The position numbers and the translations under genes were made by a program. The notes beneath the pieces were generated by a model that did no database searches, was not told where the DNA came from, and worked only from the letters and a program-made list of their open reading frames with translations. Below are positions 1-6,214 of a stretch of 8,846 bases of DNA, piece after piece. The stretch is from Bordetella parapertussis (GTDB taxonomy: Bacteria > Pseudomonadota > Gammaproteobacteria > Burkholderiales > Burkholderiaceae_C), in assembly GCA_945888535.1 (NCBI GenBank), contig CAMDAN010000094.1, positions 1-8,846 of the forward strand, in the 5' to 3' direction. How positions within the stretch are numbered: the stretch's first letter is position 1; each line of letters begins with the position of its first letter.

Positions 1-10
1 AGATATATAT

Positions 11-1348
11 ATGTCCTATTACAAATTTATCTATGTTTTTGGCTTTATTTCACTCGGTTTGCAAGCCCTAAATTTATATGCCCAAGAGAGCAAACTTCCA
101 CCGTGCCCAAGCGAGTACAAGATTTACAAGTCACTTTTTGGAGATGGACCGGATGAACGATGGAATAACTGCTTTGGTAAAAGCACTGATCCATCCAATC
201 AAACTTATATTGGCGAGTGGAAGGATGGGCTGCCTGATGGGCAAGGTTTACTAGAGCACACGAACAAAACATATACGCTTGGAAAATTCAGGAGGCAGCA
301 GCCCGAAGGCTATGCCATAATTTTTGATGATGGCGGAAATATTTTATCTAGTGGTTTTATTGAGAACCTAAAAATTTTGCGTAAAGTAGAAGTTGATTAC
401 CGCCAGTTCGATCCTCGATTAACTCAAAAATTGATTGATAAGTTTTGGATAAAGTATTTTTCGGTACTGCGTGATGAGAAAATTGATGGTTATTTTAATT
501 GTATAAAAACTGGACTGCGGTATTTGTCGATTGGAGATCAAAATTCTGAATTTCCAAAATTTATTCCAGAATCAATAGGAGTAAAAAATATTGAAAAGAA
601 ATGCAAGAATTTTATTTCGCAAAACAAAATAAACATTCAAAAAATTAGTTCTCAGCCATTTGAATGCTCAATAAATAATTCTTTGAGCAAGTGCCAAACG
701 CAATTAATGACCAAAGATCCTATTTCTGGGGAATTTATTCAACAGCCAATAGATAAAATATATGAGCTAGCGTTTAATGAAAGATTTGTGAACTTTGTTA
801 CTGTCGAGACTAAGGACGGTCAAATTGCGCGACTTGAAGCCGAGTTAAAAAAATATCAACTGATTGTTTTGAAGGAGACTGAACGTAAGGAGACTGAGCG
901 TAAGGAGACTGAACGTAAGGAGACTGAACGTAAGGAGGCAGAATTTAAAGTAACTAAAATTAAACAGCCAGATGGAAAAGCCATTGAAAGAAGATCTGAG
1001 GGTGAACTAATTATTCCAGAAATGTCTAATATAAAAAGTGGAATGAATGCTTATAAAGCTCAAGGTAAGTTGTGCACAAAGGGGAACGCGCTCTCTGATT
1101 CTTATCGAGAGACTATTGCACGGCGTTACAAAATGTCCCTGAAAGAAGTACGCTTTATTCGTTCTGAAGCAATCGATCACATGTGCAATGTCAAAGTTGA
1201 TACCGCAAGGGGACCCATCGAGTGCTCGGTATTCAGTGTGATTAACAAGAAAGGTACAAAGCTATGGATGTTGACCGAATGGTGGTGGGAAGGCGGTAAG
1301 ATGAATAATATGGATTATTCCTGCCGTCCCCACCCAGATCGCTTTTAG
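11..1348 (+). CDS. Exported hypothetical protein with MORN-like motifs and a KETER tandem repeat
   Basis: Function not recognised. The 445-residue product starts with a likely Sec signal peptide: a hydrophobic stretch at about residues 6-24 ending in LYA before QES. Residues 66-122 resemble two to three MORN units (YIGEWKDGLPDGQG, then YTLGKF and SGFIEN), a motif that often lies at membranes or mediates contacts. Residues about 270-312 are charged and probably coiled-coil, with four exact KETER pentapeptides (288-307) plus a degenerate KEAEF. The C-terminal part (about 335-445) has four Cys (355, 392, 405, 438) and a Trp-rich LTEWWWEGG segment, and looks like a separate small domain. Composition is uneven: bases 541-600 are about 22% GC, bases 1201-1260 about 47%, against about 63% in 3601-3660 of the SPFH gene. 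This suggests accessory or transferred DNA. Only ten bases precede the ATG, so no ribosome site can be judged and a start further upstream cannot be excluded. Confidence 0.75.
   Translation: MSYYKFIYVFGFISLGLQALNLYAQESKLPPCPSEYKIYKSLFGDGPDERWNNCFGKSTDPSNQTYIGEWKDGLPDGQGLLEHTNKTYTLGKFRRQQPEGYAIIFDDGGNILSSGFIENLKILRKVEVDYRQFDPRLTQKLIDKFWIKYFSVLRDEKIDGYFNCIKTGLRYLSIGDQNSEFPKFIPESIGVKNIEKKCKNFISQNKINIQKISSQPFECSINNSLSKCQTQLMTKDPISGEFIQQPIDKIYELAFNERFVNFVTVETKDGQIARLEAELKKYQLIVLKETERKETERKETERKETERKEAEFKVTKIKQPDGKAIERRSEGELIIPEMSNIKSGMNAYKAQGKLCTKGNALSDSYRETIARRYKMSLKEVRFIRSEAIDHMCNVKVDTARGPIECSVFSVINKKGTKLWMLTEWWWEGGKMNNMDYSCRPHPDRF
872..931 (+). repeat. 15-bp tandem repeat, four copies (KETER)
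   Basis: Four consecutive copies of AAGGAGACTGAACGT encode KETER. The second copy differs from the others by one base (A to G at 898, silent). A fifth, diverged unit (932-946) encodes KEAEF. The unit length is a multiple of three, so gain or loss of copies keeps the reading frame. Near-identity at the DNA level points to recent slippage or recombination. Confidence 0.95.
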
Positions 1349-1518
1349 CTGCAGTGAGTGTCCTTCCAATTAGCCTAGATTTAGGTTGCTCAATACCTAC
1401 CTAGACTGTCAGGAAAAAAGCTTTTAATGCTAAACATTTTCAGGCACCAATCCTCAAGTAATCAAAGCTTCATTTTGTGCCCGAATCTGATTAATCCAAT
1501 CAATGAAATTTGAAGTTT
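1349..1518. other. Intergenic gap between convergent genes
   Basis: This 170-bp AT-rich gap lies between the ends of the MORN-like gene and dusA and holds no convincing gene. It contains an imperfect inverted repeat at 1376-1405 (CTAG and TAGGT paired with ACCTA and CTAG around an 8-base loop) and the 10-bp palindrome AAAAGCTTTT at 1417-1426. No T-run follows the stem on either strand, so a terminator is possible but poorly supported. Confidence 0.3.
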
Positions 1519-2526
1519 TTAATTTAGGTGTAATGAAACCATTTCTTTTAGTAAAGCCTCTCGCGCAATGAACAGGACCTCCTTCGGTGGAAGCGGTTTG
1601 AGTTTGTGGTTGCTCCAAACTTGCCGCCACAAACGAGCGCCACGCTGCCCATGGTAAAGACCCAACATATGCCGAGCGATGGCATACCAAGGGCATCCGT
1701 CTTCCTTGAACGCACGCTCCATATAGGCCACCATCGCTTCCTCAATCCCTTCACGCGTAAGGGTGCGCAGCGCCTCCCCATAAAACTCAGAGTCCCAAGT
1801 ACTCATCAGCCAAGGGTTGTGGTACGCGGCTCTACCCACCATCACGCCGTCCGCATAATTTAGATGCTCTGTGATTTGGGCGTTGGTGGTGATGCCACCA
1901 TTGACTGAAATAATGAGATCAGGAAAGTCATGTTTGAGTTGGTAGGCCAATTCATAACGCAAAGGCGGAATTTCGCGATTCTCCTTGGGCGACAGGCCTT
2001 GCAACCAGGCGTTGCGGGCGTGGACACTGAAAACCCGGCAACCCGCATCACTCACCTGCCCCACAAAATCACGAACGAAGCCATAGCCTTCATCTTGGTC
2101 AATACCAATACGGTGCTTCACGCTCACCGGGACGTCAACGGCGTCCACCATCGCTTTGACACACTCAGCAACCAAGGACGGCTCTTTCATCAAACACGCG
2201 CCAAAGGCACCGCGCTGAACCCGCTCTGACGGGCAACCGCAGTTCAGATTGATTTCGTCATAGCCCCATTGAGCGCCAATGCGGGCTGCTTGGGCCAGGT
2301 CTTCGGGCTCGCTGCCTCCGAGTTGCAATGCGACAGGATGCTCTTCTTCGTTAAAGCGCAAATGGCGATGTGCATCCCCATGGATTACCGCCCCCGTGTT
2401 GACCATCTCGGTGTACAGCATCGTGCGCTGACTCAGCAGCCGATGAAAGAAACGGCAATGGCGATCGGTCCAATCCATCATCGGGGCAACCGACAACCGC
2501 CAGCGTTGAGTTTGGGAAAATTCCAT
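1519..2526 (-). CDS. dusA: tRNA-dihydrouridine(20/20a) synthase DusA
   Basis: A cytoplasmic flavoenzyme that reduces uridine to dihydrouridine in the tRNA D-loop (positions 20/20a for this subgroup), using FMN and NADPH. Its 335 residues are normal for DusA. The N-terminal TIM barrel carries APMMDWTDRH (14-23) and NCGCPS (95-100), with Cys98 the expected catalytic acid. It also carries KHRIGID (137-143), the HARNAWLQGLSPKENREIPP block typical of DusA (169-188), the FMN-phosphate motif SVNGG (207-211) and VGRAAYHNPW (230-239). The helical tRNA-binding domain follows (about 250-335). An AAGGA sequence lies about 12 bases before the ATG, somewhat far for a ribosome site. The gene is divergent from the nfeD-like gene. 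Its last dozen codons are AT-rich, like the neighbouring gap. Confidence 0.96.
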   Translation of the reverse strand: MEFSQTQRWRLSVAPMMDWTDRHCRFFHRLLSQRTMLYTEMVNTGAVIHGDAHRHLRFNEEEHPVALQLGGSEPEDLAQAARIGAQWGYDEINLNCGCPSERVQRGAFGACLMKEPSLVAECVKAMVDAVDVPVSVKHRIGIDQDEGYGFVRDFVGQVSDAGCRVFSVHARNAWLQGLSPKENREIPPLRYELAYQLKHDFPDLIISVNGGITTNAQITEHLNYADGVMVGRAAYHNPWLMSTWDSEFYGEALRTLTREGIEEAMVAYMERAFKEDGCPWYAIARHMLGLYHGQRGARLWRQVWSNHKLKPLPPKEVLFIAREALLKEMVSLHLN

Positions 2527-2584
2527 AGACGCTGATTATCCTTTTTCTTCAATTCAAAACGCGCACACTTTCATCAACAAAAGA

Positions 2585-2590
2585 TATGAT
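2585..2590 (+). promoter_or_regulatory. Possible -10 element for the nfeD-SPFH unit
   Basis: TATGAT matches the sigma-70 -10 consensus at 5 of 6 bases. It sits in the 96-bp gap between the divergent dusA and nfeD-like genes and would give a leader of about 26 bases containing the AGGA ribosome site at 2612-2615. No good -35 hexamer lies 16-18 bases upstream, so the call is tentative. Confidence 0.3.
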
Positions 2591-2622
2591 GGTTTTAAAC
2601 AATCCGAAAACAGGAATTCGAT

Positions 2623-3045
2623 ATGAGCGATACAACCATTTGGTGGCTGGTCACAGGGGGTCTGGTGGCCATGGAACTCACCACGGGAACCTTCTTTTTA
2701 TTGATGCTTGCCACTGGGTCAGCCGCCGCAGCGCTGGCAACGTACGCAGGCGTTGGGTTTAACGGGCAATTGGTCATTGCGGGTGGCGTTGGCGGCTTGG
2801 CTGTGGTGTGGTGGAGCATCTACCGCAAACGCAATCCTGGACTTGCGGCTTCAAGCAGCCCAGAACAACACCTTGATATTGGCGAAACGATATACGTTGA
2901 CGCGTGGGATGAACAAGGCAGCGCCGACGTTAAACACCGTGGCGCCAACTGGAAAGCGGTGTGTTCTGATGGCCATGCGTTACAAACGGGCTTACACCGT
3001 ATCCAAGGAATCGAAGGCAATCGCCTCGTCCTTGAAAAAATCTAA
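2623..3045 (+). CDS. NfeD-like membrane protein
   Basis: A 140-residue protein of the short NfeD type. Two hydrophobic regions (about 8-40 and 48-66, probably three membrane segments) precede a soluble C-terminal part (about 82-140). That part has the glycine and beta-strand pattern of the NfeD OB-fold, including IGETIYVDAW (86-95), RGANWKAV (106-113) and the terminal RLVLEKI. Such proteins are encoded beside SPFH/stomatin proteins and are thought to act with them in membrane microdomains; no enzymatic role is expected for this short form, which lacks the ClpP-like protease domain. The ATG at 2623 has AGGA seven bases upstream. The SPFH gene begins 27 bases after its stop, so the two are very likely cotranscribed. 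Confidence 0.9.
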   Translation: MSDTTIWWLVTGGLVAMELTTGTFFLLMLATGSAAAALATYAGVGFNGQLVIAGGVGGLAVVWWSIYRKRNPGLAASSSPEQHLDIGETIYVDAWDEQGSADVKHRGANWKAVCSDGHALQTGLHRIQGIEGNRLVLEKI

Positions 3046-3072
3046 AGCACATTTTAAAAAGGGAGTCACCAT

Positions 3073-3984
3073 ATGGAACTAGCATTCGTCTTCTTGGCCA
3101 TCGCGGTCTTATTTGTTATTAAAACCGTCAAAGTGGTGCCACAGCAGCAGTCTTGGGTGGTCGAGCGGCTTGGAAAATACTATGCCAGCCTCACCCCCGG
3201 GTTGAACTTTGTGGTGCCCTTTGTTGACAAAGTGATTCAAAAGCACAGCCTAAAAGAAATCCCGCTCGACGTTCCCAGCCAGATTTGTATTACCCGCGAC
3301 AACACGCAACTGCAAGTGGACGGGATTCTTTACTTTCAGGTAACCGATCCGCGTTTAGCGAGTTATGGGTCTTCCAATTACATCATCGCGGTAACCCAGT
3401 TGGCGCAAACCAGTTTGCGCAGTGTCATCGGCAAACTCGAACTCGACAAAACCTTTGAAGAACGCGACATCATTAATGCCCAAGTGGTCGCAGCGATTGA
3501 CGAGGCCGCGCTGAACTGGGGCGTTAAAGTCTTGCGCTATGAAATCAAAGACTTGACACCGCCCAAAGAAATTTTGCATGCCATGCAGTCGCAAATTACC
3601 GCCGAGCGAGAAAAGCGGGCTTTGATTGCAGCCTCCGAAGGCCGACGGCAAGAGCAGATCAACATCGCCACGGGTGAACGCGAAGCGTTTATTGCCCGTT
3701 CAGAAGGTGAAAAACAAGCCGCTATCAATAAAGCCCAAGGCGATGCTGCAGCCATCACTGCCGTTGCCGATGCAACCGCACACGCCATTGAGCGCATTGC
3801 CGCTGCCATTGAGAAACCCGGTGGCGAGCAAGCCGTTCAACTCAAGATCGCCGAACAAGCGGTTCAGGCTTACAGCAAAGTGGCCCAAGACGCCGCCACC
3901 ACGCTCATTGTTCCGGGAAACATGACTGAGGTGTCCACGCTCATTTCATCGGCCATGCAAATGATCAACAACGGGAAAAAATAG
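3073..3984 (+). CDS. SPFH/Band 7 (stomatin/slipin-like, QmcA-type) membrane protein
   Basis: A 303-residue membrane-anchored scaffold protein. One N-terminal hydrophobic segment (about 2-18) is followed by the SPFH domain, seen in VPQQQSWVVERLGKY (22-36), PGLNFVVPFVD (42-52), the RDNTQLQVDGILYFQVTDP region (75-93) and YEIKDLTPP (156-164). A long Ala/Glu/Lys/Arg-rich coiled coil follows (about 165-250), starting with TAEREKRALIAASEG. Proteins of this family form large cage-like or ring oligomers and organise membrane proteases and lipids. GGGAG lies seven bases before the ATG. Pairing with the upstream NfeD-like gene matches the common operon arrangement. The stop codon lies three bases from the stop of the convergent TauE/SafE-like gene. 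Confidence 0.95.
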   Translation: MELAFVFLAIAVLFVIKTVKVVPQQQSWVVERLGKYYASLTPGLNFVVPFVDKVIQKHSLKEIPLDVPSQICITRDNTQLQVDGILYFQVTDPRLASYGSSNYIIAVTQLAQTSLRSVIGKLELDKTFEERDIINAQVVAAIDEAALNWGVKVLRYEIKDLTPPKEILHAMQSQITAEREKRALIAASEGRRQEQINIATGEREAFIARSEGEKQAAINKAQGDAAAITAVADATAHAIERIAAAIEKPGGEQAVQLKIAEQAVQAYSKVAQDAATTLIVPGNMTEVSTLISSAMQMINNGKK

Positions 3985-3986
3985 AC

Positions 3987-4023
3987 GTCAAACAGTGGCG
4001 CACCATGGCGCTGTGTTGTTGAC
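3987..4023. terminator. Inverted repeat at convergent gene ends, possible bidirectional terminator
   Basis: GTCAA at 3987-3991 pairs with TTGAC at 4019-4023. Inside lies GCGC-ACCATG-GCGC (3998-4011), which can form a compact GC stem. The element begins between the stops of two convergent genes and covers the last codons of the minus-strand gene. There is no T-run and the middle of the stem is mismatched, so the terminator role is an inference from position and symmetry. Confidence 0.3.
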
Positions 4024-4674
4024 CAAACCCATCCACAAAGCCCACACCGCACTAGCCGCCAAGGCAGCGCCCGCTAAGCGAACGCCCCAGCCCCCTGAAC
4101 CCGGAATGTGGGGGCTACCGCGCAAGCGCATCCACAACCAAGGGGCCGCCGTCATAGTCACACTGGTCCCGATGGCAAAAGCCGCCATGACCGCAGCGCC
4201 ACCCAACAAACTCCCAGCCAAAGCCGCCACCAACAAAGCCGAGTACAACAAGCCACAAGGAAGCAGCGCCCACAAGGTGCCAAGCAACAAGGGTGCGCCT
4301 CCACGCTGCAGGCCAAACCCTCGCGCACGCTGCCACAGTGACCGCCCTACCCGTTCCAACCAAATCGGCTGCTGTGCTCGCCAAAGCAACACCAAACCCA
4401 ACACCAAAGCGGCGACATGAAACAGGCTCCACACCGGACGCAATGCAGCGGATTGCACCGTGAGCCAACCCAGTCCTTGCAAGGAGGCAGCCGACAAACC
4501 ACCTAAAGCTGAATAACCGATGACCCGCCCGGCTTGGAATAAGAAAATAGCGGAGTTTTTTCGTGGGCCCGCCGCTTGGCCCAAGCCTGCACAGGCCGCA
4601 CCACACATGGCCACACAGTGCGGCCCACCCACCAAGCCCATCACGAGGGCAGTCAATACCAATGAAAATTGCAT
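3988..4674 (-). CDS. TauE/SafE-like (DsbD_2/UreH-type) membrane protein linked to cbb3 oxidase
   Basis: A 228-residue polytopic inner-membrane protein with about six hydrophobic segments. The first segment carries GLVGGPHCVAMCG (13-25), with His19, Cys20, Cys24 and a further Cys28. A second conserved block is LWALLPCGLLYSAL (134-147) with Pro139-Cys140, and the chain ends in PWCATV. This HCxxMCG plus PCG pattern marks the family annotated as sulfite exporter TauE/SafE but related to the DsbD/CcdA transmembrane domain. Members next to cco, hemN and fnr genes are common in proteobacteria. From that context I infer a role in maturation of the oxidase (copper, thiol or heme handling) rather than sulfite export; this is unproven. 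It starts 28 bases after hemN and is probably cotranscribed with it. The only purine-rich stretch before the ATG (AGGG) is one base away, so initiation may be weak or coupled. Confidence 0.85.
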   Translation of the reverse strand: MQFSLVLTALVMGLVGGPHCVAMCGAACAGLGQAAGPRKNSAIFLFQAGRVIGYSALGGLSAASLQGLGWLTVQSAALRPVWSLFHVAALVLGLVLLWRAQQPIWLERVGRSLWQRARGFGLQRGGAPLLLGTLWALLPCGLLYSALLVAALAGSLLGGAAVMAAFAIGTSVTMTAAPWLWMRLRGSPHIPGSGGWGVRLAGAALAASAVWALWMGLVNNTAPWCATV

Positions 4675-4702
4675 GCCCTAATCGTAGCGGGTAAGGGTCG
4701 TA

Positions 4703-6118
4703 CTAAAGAATCTTTGAAAAGCGGGTGCGGTTAAGGTCTTTTTGCAAGTAACGGTCAAACACCATCGCTACGGCGCGAACAAAATACCACCCCATCGACG
4801 TCACTTGAATACCAGCCGCATCAACCTCTACCAAGCCTTGATCCACCAAAGGTTGTAAGGCTTCTAGTTCGTTAGAAAAATAACTCGCAAACTCAATCAG
4901 GTAAGCCGACTCGATCGACTCAAAATGCAAAGTGCCTTGGCACATCAAGGCCATGATGACCGAGCGGCGCACCAAATCATCGCGCGTCAAAGCCAAGCCG
5001 CGAACCACCGGCAAGCGACCGCGGTTAAGCAGGTCGTAGTAGTCATCCAGCGTTTTCGCGTTCTGGCTGTACGTCGCACCAATGCGACCAATGGAAGAAA
5101 CTCCCAAGGCGATCAAATCGCAATCGGCCTGGGTGCTGTAGCCCTGAAAATTGCGATGCAAGCGGCCTTGGCGCTTGGCCACTGCGAGCGCATCGTCAGG
5201 TAAAGCAAAGTGGTCCATACCGACATACACATAACCTACGCCCATTAAGGCGTCGAGAGAGCGAGCCAACATGGTCACTTTGGCGCTGGCACTGGGCAGG
5301 TCAGTGATTGCAATGCGCCGCTGGGGCTTAAAGCGCTCAGGCAAGTGCGCATAGGCGTAAAGCGCAATCCGATCCGGCCGAAGCTCCGCAATTTGCGCCA
5401 AGGTGCGATCAAAAGATTCGGGACTTTGGTGGGGCAAGCCATAGATGAGATCAACATTGATCGACTCGAATCCCCGCTCCCTTGCCGCCTTGACCAGGCT
5501 AAAAACCTGCTCTGCGGGTTGCACTCGGTGAACCGCTTTTTGTACATCAGGGTCAAAGTCTTGCACCCCAAAGCTCAGGCGATTAAAGCCCATGGTTGCC
5601 AGCGCATCGATACGACCAGCATCGACGGTCCGGGGGTCCACTTCGATGGAGTATTCACCGCCCGGTGTGAAGCTGAAGTTATCCTTAAGCAGCGTCATCA
5701 ATTGGTTTAATTCTGCGTCGGTCAAAAAGGTGGGGCTGCCGCCTCCCAAATGCAACTGACTGATGGGCTGGCCCTTACCAATCAAAGCGACATGCAACTC
5801 TATTTCGCGGCCCAAGTACCTTAAATACTCGGCTGATCGATTGTGGTGCTTGGTAATGACTTTGTTGCAAGCGCAGTAGTAGCACAAGGACTCGCAAAAC
5901 GGAATATGAACATACAGCGACAAAGGCAGTGTCAATGCGGCAGCACTGCTGCGTCGGTTTTTTAAGGCGTGGGCGTAGTCCGCTTCGGTAAAGGCTTCAA
6001 CAAAACGATCTGCCGTGGGGTACGAGGTGTACCGCGGCCCGGAGATATCAAACCTGCGCAAAATTTCGTAGGGAACCGCCTCCTGGGCGGACGTTGTAAG
6101 CTGTTTCGAGTCGTTCAT
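4703..6118 (-). CDS. hemN: Oxygen-independent coproporphyrinogen III oxidase HemN
   Basis: A radical SAM enzyme that decarboxylates coproporphyrinogen III to protoporphyrinogen IX, the oxygen-independent heme synthesis step. Its 471 residues are close to the E. coli length (457). It shows GPRYTSYPTA (27-36), then YVHIPFCESLCYYCACNK (69-86), with Cys75, Cys79 and Cys82 for the 4Fe-4S cluster and Cys84 as the extra conserved cysteine. GGGSPT (125-130) fits the SAM-binding motif, and NFQGYST (323-329) and the C-terminal HemN domain follow. The ATG gives the expected short N-terminal extension. No Shine-Dalgarno sequence is visible upstream; a predicted promoter places transcription at or next to the ATG. 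It is divergent from fnr across a shared FNR-type site, implying induction at low oxygen, and heads a unit with the TauE/SafE-like gene. Confidence 0.97.
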   Translation of the reverse strand: MNDSKQLTTSAQEAVPYEILRRFDISGPRYTSYPTADRFVEAFTEADYAHALKNRRSSAAALTLPLSLYVHIPFCESLCYYCACNKVITKHHNRSAEYLRYLGREIELHVALIGKGQPISQLHLGGGSPTFLTDAELNQLMTLLKDNFSFTPGGEYSIEVDPRTVDAGRIDALATMGFNRLSFGVQDFDPDVQKAVHRVQPAEQVFSLVKAARERGFESINVDLIYGLPHQSPESFDRTLAQIAELRPDRIALYAYAHLPERFKPQRRIAITDLPSASAKVTMLARSLDALMGVGYVYVGMDHFALPDDALAVAKRQGRLHRNFQGYSTQADCDLIALGVSSIGRIGATYSQNAKTLDDYYDLLNRGRLPVVRGLALTRDDLVRRSVIMALMCQGTLHFESIESAYLIEFASYFSNELEALQPLVDQGLVEVDAAGIQVTSMGWYFVRAVAMVFDRYLQKDLNRTRFSKIL

Positions 6119-6123
6119 GCAGT

Positions 6124-6132
6124 ACTATGACA
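6124..6132 (-). promoter_or_regulatory. Predicted extended -10 of the FNR-dependent hemN promoter
   Basis: Read on the minus strand, TGTCATAGT holds a TGn extension and CATAGT, four of six matches to TATAAT. The first base of this hexamer lies 29.5 bases from the centre of the FNR-type palindrome, the spacing of class II FNR/CRP promoters. No -35 hexamer is present (ATCGTT), as expected for an activator-dependent promoter. The start point would be about 6117-6118, the first bases of the hemN ATG. A competing promoter is TTGACA (6165-6160) with TAGCTT (6142-6137), 17 bases apart, which would start near 6130. Confidence 0.45.
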
Positions 6133-6151
6133 TTTCAAGCTAGAAAAACGA

Positions 6152-6165
6152 TTGACGTTTGTCAA
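6152..6165. promoter_or_regulatory. FNR/CRP-family operator TTGAC-N4-GTCAA
   Basis: A perfect 5-bp palindrome with a 4-base spacer, differing from the E. coli FNR consensus TTGAT-N4-ATCAA at one symmetrical base per arm. It lies in the 96-bp region between divergent hemN and fnr. The fnr product encoded next to it keeps the E-xx-S-R recognition residues that read TTGA half-sites, so autoregulation and control of hemN are likely. Its centre is at 6158.5, 40.5 bases from the hemN ATG and 56.5 from the fnr ATG. Confidence 0.8.
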
Positions 6166-6214
6166 ACTTTTTTCACTTAGTTCAAAGACCGCTCCACCTA
6201 TTCGGGACTCTCCC

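Noticed and set aside
872..946. CRISPR-like array
   Set aside because: The 15-bp units are directly adjacent with no spacers and are coding (KETER), so this is a coding minisatellite.
2708..3082. 124-codon plus-strand frame overlapping the nfeD-like gene
   Set aside because: It is an out-of-frame shadow of a recognisable NfeD protein and runs across the real SPFH start.
3995..4420. 141-codon plus-strand open frame opposite the TauE/SafE-like gene
   Set aside because: Its translation is low-complexity Ala/Pro/Lys/Asn/Gln-rich, the mirror of a hydrophobic membrane protein; there is no independent support.
4115..4606. 163-codon minus-strand frame overlapping the TauE/SafE-like gene
   Set aside because: It is a frame-shifted reading of the same membrane protein, whose family motifs lie in the other frame.
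6079..6084. Perfect AGGAGG (minus strand) inside the first codons of hemN, suggesting an internal start
   Set aside because: The next possible start (TTG, codon 20) lies 17 bases beyond it, too far for normal initiation.
6152..6214. N-terminal extension of fnr from a TTG at 6152
   Set aside because: It would place the start codon inside the FNR operator and has no ribosome site; the ATG at 6215 fits the family length and has GGGA upstream.
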